A DNA stretch of 64,000 bases from Geoalkalibacter ferrihydriticus DSM 17813 (GTDB taxonomy: Bacteria; Desulfobacterota; Desulfuromonadia; Desulfuromonadales; Geoalkalibacteraceae), in the NCBI RefSeq assembly GCF_000820505.1, contig NZ_JWJD01000008.1:1-64000 (forward strand), written 5' to 3'. The position numbers were made by a program, and so were the translations under genes. Below, one piece after another: positions 58,340-64,000 of this stretch. Numbering within the stretch: position 1 is the first letter of the stretch; each line of letters starts with the position of its first letter. The notes beneath the pieces were generated by a model. That model searched no databases. It worked only from the letters and a program-made list of their open reading frames with translations, and was not told the DNA's origin.

Positions 58340-61300
58340 TCAATAGCGAAAATCACGAAAATTCAAGCGGAAAAACAACGAGTAAAGCACCGGTACCAAG
58401 CCCAGGGTAAGAAGGGTGGCAAAGGCCAGACCGAAAATGATGCTGATGGCCAGGGGCTCCCACATGGGTCCGCCGCCGAGCCACAGGGGAAGCAGGCCGC
58501 CCATGGTGGTAATGGTGGTGAGCAGAATGGGGCGTAAGCGCCTCTGGCAGGCTTCGATCACCGCCCGGGTCGGTTCGAGCCCGTTTTCGTCGATTTCCAG
58601 GCGAATCCGTTCAAGCAGCACGATGGCATTGTTGATAACGATGCCCGCCAACGACACCAGCCCGAGCAGGGTCATGAAACCAAAGGACGTGCCGGTCAAC
58701 AGCAGGCCGGTGGTCACGCCGACCAGTCCCAGGGGGATTGTGAGCAAGATGATCAGCGGCCGGCGAAAGGAATTGAACTGCGTAACCAACAATAGCAGGA
58801 TGATCAAGCCGGCCACCGGCATCTTGGCATTGATTGCTTCGCCGGCCTGGCCGGAGGATTCCAGCTCCCCGCCCAATTCGTACTTGGTCCCCAGGGGCCA
58901 GGCGGCGCTCTGCACTTTGAGCACCTCGTCAAGTTGCCGCGCTATGGCGATGGGGTTGGCCCCTGGATGCACGTCGGCCTGCACGGTCAGAGTCCGGAGG
59001 CGATCACGGCGCAAAATCTTGCCCGGTTGCCAGGCGATCTCGATGTCGGCTACCTGCTTGAGGGGCACAGATTTGCCGGTGCTCTGCACATAAAGATTGA
59101 AAGTTTCCAGTTTGCCGATGTCCTGCCGGTCGGCGGCGACGGAGCGCAGAATGACCGGAATAATCTCGTCCTCCTCACGGAAATCCGTGGTTTCCATACC
59201 GGTCAGAATCGTCTGCAAGGACACCGCCACGTCCCGATTGGACAATCCGGCCCGCTGAGCACGTGGCTGATTAACCCGCACCACCAGCTTCTTGGTGCGC
59301 GGCCCCCAGTCATCGGTGATGCTGCGCACCCCGGGTATCTTCGCCAGTTGGTCGCGGGTTTCGGCGGCCAGGGCGAAAATCTGCTCGCTGTCGCGTCCCG
59401 AGATACGCACTTCCACGGGGTTTTCCACCGGGGGACCGAGAAACAGCAGGCGGATTTGTGCATCGAGATCCGGAAAATGCCTTTGGCAGAAATCCTCCAA
59501 CCCCGGGATAACCCGGTCCAGAAGCACCTCCCGAGAGCTGCCGTTGACGATCAGATAGGCATACTCGGGACTCGGCGGCTCGGGATTATAGGCAAGGATA
59601 TAGCGCGGCGCGCCCTCTCCGAGAAACGTCACCCAGTCGACTATTCCCTCGCGACCCTGGCCCTTATCTGCCATAAAATTGGAAGTCATGTACTCCTCAA
59701 GCTCACCCACCACCTGCGCGGTACGCGCCAGGGGGGTACCGATGGGCAGGCGCAATTCGGCAAAAAAGATCGGCTTGTCGCTGGGCGGGAAGAAAATCTG
59801 CGGCACGAAGCGCAACCCGAACACGGCCAAGCAGAAGAGCAGGAACATTGCCGCCAGGGTCAAAGTGCGCCACCGCAGCAGCATCAGCAACAACCGCCGG
59901 TAGCCACGATAAAACAGACTTTGGTAGTTCTGTGCGGCGCGCTTTGACTTGGGCAAAAAACGCACGCACAGCAGAGGCGTCAGGGTCAGAGACAACACCC
60001 AGGAGCAGAGCAGGGTGATGGTGACCACCTTAAACAGGGGAGCGGTATACTCCCCGGTGATCGATTCGGCAAGAAAGATCGGCAGAAAGGCCGCCGCGGT
60101 GGTCAAGGACGAGGTCAGCAGAGGAATTCTCAGCTCCTGCGCCGAAGCCGTCGCCGCGTCCAGAGGCGCGCGGCCCTCCTCCATGGACACCTTGATGGAC
60201 TCGGACATGACGATGGCATTGTCCACCAACAGACCCAGGGCGATGATCAGCGATGCCAGAGACATCTGGTCGATGCCGATACCGAGGCGCCCCATGACAA
60301 ACAGGGCAAGAATCATTGCCGCGGGAATCAGGCTTGCCACCACCAGACCAGTGCGCACGCCGAGAAAAACCAGCACCACCAGCAACACGATGAGCACCGC
60401 CTGCATGAGGTTGACCACGAACTCATCAACCTTTTTCTGCACATGCTGCGGCTGAAAGGCCACCATGTCGAAATCGACCCCAATGGGATAGACCTGGCGA
60501 AACTCCGCGAGGCGTTGTTGCACATCCTCGCCCAGGGCGAGGATGTTGCCGCCGTGACGCAGGTTGACCGCCACCGCCAGAGCCGGCTCGCCACGGTAGC
60601 GCACCTTGGCCCGCGGCGGATCGATATAGTCGCGCCGGATATCGGCCAGATCCTTGAGATAAACCAACTCATCGCGGCCCGGCAAGGCAATCACGCTGCG
60701 GCTCAGATCCTCCACCGAATCGAAGTTGCCGGTGGGCTCGAGAATGATCTGCTCCGTATCGGTAAAAATTTCACCGCCGGGAATAATAATGTTGCGGGCT
60801 TCCAGAATTTCCTGCAGTTGCAGGGGCGAGACGCCGTATTCGGCGAGGCGGGCATTGCTGTATTCGACGAAAATGCGCTCTTGCTGCACACCGAAAAGAT
60901 CGACCTTGGCCACCTCGCGCGACAGCAGCAGATCGTTGCGACAGTCTTCGGCAATCTTCTTGAGTTCGGCGTAACTCAATCCCTCGCCGCGGATGGTGAA
61001 CACCACGCCGAACACATCGCCGAATTCATCGTTGACCACCGGACCAACCACTTCTGCCGGCAGTTCGCGCGCGGTGCGCTCGACCTTGCGCCGCAAGTCG
61101 TCCCAGATGGGGCGCATGTCGGTATAGCGCTCCTGGATATTGACCAGGATCATCGAAACACCGGGCTTGGATTCGCTGGTGATGAAATCGATCTGAGGAA
61201 TTTCCTGGATCGCTTTTTCCAGCTTATCCGTTACCAGTTGCTCAACACGCTCGGGAGCGGCGCCCGGAAAAAGGGTCAGAACCTGAGCGGTGCGAATGGT

Positions 61301-61420
61301 GAATCCCGGGTCTTCATCACGCGGCAAAGTGAAAAAAGACCACACCCCCGCCACCAGAAGAACCACCAGCAGCGTGAGGGTGACCCGGTTATTCTCAATC
61401 GCCGCGCGGGTCAGGTTCAT
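58340..61420 (-). CDS. RND efflux permease
   Basis: 1026 residues with the AcrB-like plan: a first transmembrane helix (RVTLTLLVVLLVAGVWSFFTLP), periplasmic porter domains, a bundle including LIIALGLLVDNAIVMSE with a proton-relay Asp, then a second half with LLGLVSLAGIVINNAIVLLERI. The beginning, TLPRDEDPGFTIRTAQVLTLFPGAAPERVEQLVTDKLEKAIQEIPQ, places it in the broad HAE1-like group close to many uncharacterised efflux pumps. Substrate cannot be read. Coupled to the adaptor gene as ATGA. Confidence 0.93.
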   Translation of the reverse strand: MNLTRAAIENNRVTLTLLVVLLVAGVWSFFTLPRDEDPGFTIRTAQVLTLFPGAAPERVEQLVTDKLEKAIQEIPQIDFITSESKPGVSMILVNIQERYTDMRPIWDDLRRKVERTARELPAEVVGPVVNDEFGDVFGVVFTIRGEGLSYAELKKIAEDCRNDLLLSREVAKVDLFGVQQERIFVEYSNARLAEYGVSPLQLQEILEARNIIIPGGEIFTDTEQIILEPTGNFDSVEDLSRSVIALPGRDELVYLKDLADIRRDYIDPPRAKVRYRGEPALAVAVNLRHGGNILALGEDVQQRLAEFRQVYPIGVDFDMVAFQPQHVQKKVDEFVVNLMQAVLIVLLVVLVFLGVRTGLVVASLIPAAMILALFVMGRLGIGIDQMSLASLIIALGLLVDNAIVMSESIKVSMEEGRAPLDAATASAQELRIPLLTSSLTTAAAFLPIFLAESITGEYTAPLFKVVTITLLCSWVLSLTLTPLLCVRFLPKSKRAAQNYQSLFYRGYRRLLLMLLRWRTLTLAAMFLLFCLAVFGLRFVPQIFFPPSDKPIFFAELRLPIGTPLARTAQVVGELEEYMTSNFMADKGQGREGIVDWVTFLGEGAPRYILAYNPEPPSPEYAYLIVNGSSREVLLDRVIPGLEDFCQRHFPDLDAQIRLLFLGPPVENPVEVRISGRDSEQIFALAAETRDQLAKIPGVRSITDDWGPRTKKLVVRVNQPRAQRAGLSNRDVAVSLQTILTGMETTDFREEDEIIPVILRSVAADRQDIGKLETFNLYVQSTGKSVPLKQVADIEIAWQPGKILRRDRLRTLTVQADVHPGANPIAIARQLDEVLKVQSAAWPLGTKYELGGELESSGQAGEAINAKMPVAGLIILLLLVTQFNSFRRPLIILLTIPLGLVGVTTGLLLTGTSFGFMTLLGLVSLAGIVINNAIVLLERIRLEIDENGLEPTRAVIEACQRRLRPILLTTITTMGGLLPLWLGGGPMWEPLAISIIFGLAFATLLTLGLVPVLYSLFFRLNFRDFRY

Positions 61421-62520
61421 GGCTGAGGTTCCTCTGTCGCGGCGAGCAACACCCGCTGGCCGTCCTCAATGCGGCTGACCCCGGCGGTCACGACCTGCTC
61501 ACCCGGAGTCAGTCCGGCGAGAATCTCCAGTCCCTCCAGGGTGAATTCTCCAACTTCGACCGCCCGGCGACGCACCACGGCGGTTGTCTCCTCTTTGGAT
61601 TCCACCACGAAAACAAAGCGCCCCTGTTGATCCTCGCCCACCGCAGCCGCCGGCACCAGCATTCGCGAAACCTCCCGCGCCGGCGCAAAACGAAAAACAA
61701 CCTCAGCACTCATGCCCTGGCGCACCCGGTGATCCGGCGTAAGCAACCGCACGGTCACGAGATACGTGGCGCCCGCAGGGCTTGCCGCCACGCCCACTTC
61801 GGTCACCATCCCGGCAAAACGCTCGCCGCCGATGGCGTCAAAGGTCACGCTCACAGTATCACCGCGGGCAATGCCGCCGATGAGCGCTTCGGGCAGAGCA
61901 ACACCCACTTCCGGAAAACGACTGGCGGTCAACACCACGACTTCGGCACCGGTTGCGACATTTTCGTTGACCTCGACACTGACCGCAGCGATGAAACCGT
62001 CAAGGGGTGCGTGCAGGCGCGTATAGGAGAGCTGCAATTGCGCCAATTCCAGCCGCATGGCCACAGCCGCCTCGGCGGCTCGCGCCGATTCGGCCCCGGC
62101 GCGGGCCGCATCCAGATCGGTGAGGGAGGCATGATGATTCTCATACAAGGCCCTGACCCGCTCGTAATGCGCGTCGGCATTGCGCGTTCGGGCACCGGCC
62201 TCGGCCAGAGCGGCTTCGGCTTCGCGGACCTGCAACTGGTAATCGGCAGGATCCAGAGCCGCGATCAGCGCGCCGCGCCGCACCTGATCGCCAACCCTGA
62301 CGGGAATCTCGACAAGGGTGCCCGGCACGCGAAAGCTCAAGCGGGCCTCGATGGCAGGACGTGCGGTGCCGGAAAAAGCGCGTACGCGCACCCCTTCATC
62401 CAGGACCACCTGCTGGGTACGCACCACGCGCAAGGGCTCCTCAGGCAGCGGCGGCTGCTCACCGCAGGCCCACAGCAGCAGCACCAGAAACAAACTCAGT
62501 CGTCGCAGCATCAGGTCCAT
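61417..62520 (-). CDS. RND periplasmic adaptor (membrane fusion lipoprotein)
   Basis: 367 residues. The signal peptide ends LLLWAC, a lipobox-like site, so it is probably a lipoprotein. The barrel-sandwich, hairpin and beta-barrel domains are visible as RVGDQVRRGALIAALDPADYQLQVREAEAAL, ENHHASLTDLDAARAGAESA and LSYTRLHAPLDGFIAAVSVEVNENVATG. It links the permease to the TolC channel. A start at 62511 is an alternative. Second gene of the operon. Confidence 0.93.
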   Translation of the reverse strand: MDLMLRRLSLFLVLLLWACGEQPPLPEEPLRVVRTQQVVLDEGVRVRAFSGTARPAIEARLSFRVPGTLVEIPVRVGDQVRRGALIAALDPADYQLQVREAEAALAEAGARTRNADAHYERVRALYENHHASLTDLDAARAGAESARAAEAAVAMRLELAQLQLSYTRLHAPLDGFIAAVSVEVNENVATGAEVVVLTASRFPEVGVALPEALIGGIARGDTVSVTFDAIGGERFAGMVTEVGVAASPAGATYLVTVRLLTPDHRVRQGMSAEVVFRFAPAREVSRMLVPAAAVGEDQQGRFVFVVESKEETTAVVRRRAVEVGEFTLEGLEILAGLTPGEQVVTAGVSRIEDGQRVLLAATEEPQP

Positions 62521-62542
62521 CGCCTTTCTCTACTCTCGCTTC

Positions 62543-64000
62543 TCAACGCTGCCGCCAAGGCATGGGCTCGGCCGCGTGGAAAAAATTTTGCAAACGGGCC
62601 AGCCAGTCATGCTGTTCCTGCGGGCTTTCCAAAAAGAAAAAAAAGCCCGTGGCCCGCTCCACTTCAGAAAAATCGTGAAGAAAATCATACACCGCGTTGG
62701 CGGCGACCAGTTCGGCCACCCGCATCGCGCTCTGCGCGTCGAGCAATTCAACGATGGAGAGCACTCCCCGCGAGTAAGAATCCTTGACCAGCTCCAGGTT
62801 GTTGCGCGCGGCATCGGCAGCGGCGCGCGACAGATGGATTCCGGCAAAAGTCCCGCGGCTGCTCAGCAGCGCACTGCGAATGTTCTGCTCCAGGCGCTGC
62901 GCCAGAGCCGCGCGCTCCAACTGCAAGCGCGCCACCTCGGCGGTTGTGCGACCCAGTTCGGCACGACGCGCGCCGCCGCTGTAAAGCGGCAAAGACAAAT
63001 TGATGGCCAGGCTCCAGCGGGTATCGTCCTCTTGCGGAAGAGTCAACGGCACATCAGCTGCGGGCGGACTCTGCCCAGCGCCGCCTTCGGCAAGGCGCTG
63101 ACTGAGTTCGCCCCGCAAGTCGGCCTCCGGGGTCCAGAAGGCCCGGCGGGCCGCGCTCTGCTGCCGCCGCTCGGCAGCAACCGCCGCGTCGAATCGGTGC
63201 AATTCCGGCGCCCGCGCCAATCCCTCGCTCACCATGAAATCACGAAAGATTCTAAAATCCCAGGGATTGTCCACATAGCGAAAGACCTCGGGTCGCCCGA
63301 TCAGCATCTCGGGAGAATCAACACGGATATCCTCGAGCTGAAAAACCGTTTCCACCGGGCGGTGGAGCAGTCGGTTGAGGGCAATGCGCGCCAGATCCTC
63401 GTTGACCTCGGCGGCGATGACCCGCTGGCGGTCAGTGGCAATCTGACTTTCCCAGCGATAAACCTCTTCAGGCCCGGAGAAGCCGACCTCGCGGCGCACC
63501 CGTGCCAATTCAAGATTGGTGCGCGTCAGTTCAATATTTTGCCCTTCGATGCGCCGTACGGTCTGCGCCCGCAGCACGCTCAGATAGGTCTGTACCGCCT
63601 CGGCGACAATATCCAGGCGCAGGGCATTGCGATCTTGCTCCCGTGCCTGCTGCTGGTATTCGGCGCTTTCAAAGTCGGCCCAGGCTGACTCGGAATAAAG
63701 GGACTGGCGCAAACGCGCCGTAGCACTCAGGGTGCGCTGCGCCTGATTGCCGAAGCTGCTCTCGGCCCGATCGCGATCGATCAGCAGAGCTTCGGCGCCC
63801 ACGGAAACCTGCGGCAGCAGCGCCGCGCGGGTCTGCACGACCTGCTGCTCGCCGGCGGCCACGGCCTGAGCGCGCGCCGCCAGATCCAGGTTTGCCTTAA
63901 GTGCTTCATGGGCCACGCCCCCCAGGGACAGCAGCGGGCCGGTGGGTCGACCATCTTCGAAGAGCAGCTCAGCCTCGGTCAAAATCCCCCAACTGGGATA
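62543..64000 (-). CDS. TolC-family outer-membrane efflux protein, 5' end beyond the window
   Basis: The frame is open to the right edge (reading YPSWGILTEAELLFEDGRP at the edge), so the start is outside. The visible 485 residues hold both TolC repeats: HEALKANLDLAARAQAVAAGEQQVVQTRAALLPQVSVGA, a proline-containing coil, LSLPLYSGGARRAELGRTTAEVARLQLERAALAQRLEQNIR and SYSRGVLSIVELLDAQSAMRVAE. The edge residues resemble the linker of TolC proteins fused to an N-terminal ABC-type substrate-binding domain, which would lie outside. First known gene of the RND operon. Confidence 0.9.
   Translation of the reverse strand, partial: YPSWGILTEAELLFEDGRPTGPLLSLGGVAHEALKANLDLAARAQAVAAGEQQVVQTRAALLPQVSVGAEALLIDRDRAESSFGNQAQRTLSATARLRQSLYSESAWADFESAEYQQQAREQDRNALRLDIVAEAVQTYLSVLRAQTVRRIEGQNIELTRTNLELARVRREVGFSGPEEVYRWESQIATDRQRVIAAEVNEDLARIALNRLLHRPVETVFQLEDIRVDSPEMLIGRPEVFRYVDNPWDFRIFRDFMVSEGLARAPELHRFDAAVAAERRQQSAARRAFWTPEADLRGELSQRLAEGGAGQSPPAADVPLTLPQEDDTRWSLAINLSLPLYSGGARRAELGRTTAEVARLQLERAALAQRLEQNIRSALLSSRGTFAGIHLSRAAADAARNNLELVKDSYSRGVLSIVELLDAQSAMRVAELVAANAVYDFLHDFSEVERATGFFFFLESPQEQHDWLARLQNFFHAAEPMPWRQR

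Noticed and set aside
58310-58340. GATTCAAATCC as the T-arm of a tRNA
   Set aside because: No acceptor, D or anticodon arms can be built around it.
56942-58537. A 531-codon plus-strand frame across the hydrolase lipoprotein and RND 3' end
   Set aside because: It crosses two convincing minus-strand genes and has no domain or start signal.
61627-63688. Long plus-strand frames opposite the RND adaptor and TolC genes
   Set aside because: The minus-strand proteins are clear efflux components; these frames are shadows.

Overview
The window looks like chromosome from a GC-rich, anaerobic delta-type proteobacterium of the Desulfuromonadales (Geobacter, Desulfuromonas or Geoalkalibacter relatives). 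The evidence is a System II cytochrome c assembly set (ResB plus two CcsA-like WWD proteins) beside a complete early tetrapyrrole operon, several sigma-54 activators, a c-di-GMP-linked flagellar and exopolysaccharide region, and GC-rich genes separated by short repeat-laden gaps. The genus is an inference; no rRNA or tRNA gene was seen.

Layout. 1-3569 is an accessory strip. An IS element enters from the left edge and appears to cut the 3' end of a RelE/ParE-type toxin. Three toxin-antitoxin modules follow, all on the minus strand: toxin/TIGR02574-type antitoxin, HEPN-MNT, and MNT-HEPN with a frameshifted HEPN. Each is separated from the next by related composite repeats. 3570-9740 is a polysaccharide export operon (Wzi, Wza, Wzz) interrupted by a four-helix-bundle gene flanked by GC-rich inverted repeats. 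9739-12822 is a flagellar filament-cap operon (fliD, fliS, chaperone-like gene, PilZ gene) behind a very good sigma-28 promoter. 12950-22586 holds an Slp lipoprotein, a Na/Pi cotransporter and a signalling block: hybrid kinase, REC-PAS-GGDEF-EAL protein and a GAF-rich sigma-54 activator.

22751-32771 carries a HIT protein, a LapA-like protein and, on the minus strand, one long operon running SIS protein, siroheme dehydrogenase, CcsA, hemA, hemC, cobA-hemD, hemB, DUF2270 and M16 protease. It starts from a near-consensus sigma-70 promoter shared back to back with trxA. 33321-36477 is a dapF, nucleotidase, dtd, darP, DUF4124 operon. 36604-39335 couples a glycosyltransferase to an unusual aldehyde dehydrogenase. 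39412-42223 is the ResC/ResB cytochrome c operon, led by a small secreted protein with a CPAC motif.

42553-48614 is the most interesting region. A malonyl-CoA decarboxylase, a double-Cache histidine kinase and a sigma-54 response regulator lie in one run. They are followed by an acetate-transporter-family (AceTr/SatP) membrane protein with an unexpected Cys-rich N-terminal domain. That gene is preceded by a sigma-54 promoter and a perfect 16-bp palindrome at an activator-like distance. Together they suggest a dedicated malonyl-CoA/acetate sensing and transport circuit.

48747-64000 contains a small Cys protein, folA, an alpha/beta hydrolase, a MITE-like repeat, pcnB and miaA. It continues with a SWIM-SNF2 helicase, a CxxC membrane protein and a lipoprotein hydrolase. 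It ends with a tripartite RND efflux operon whose TolC gene runs off the right edge.
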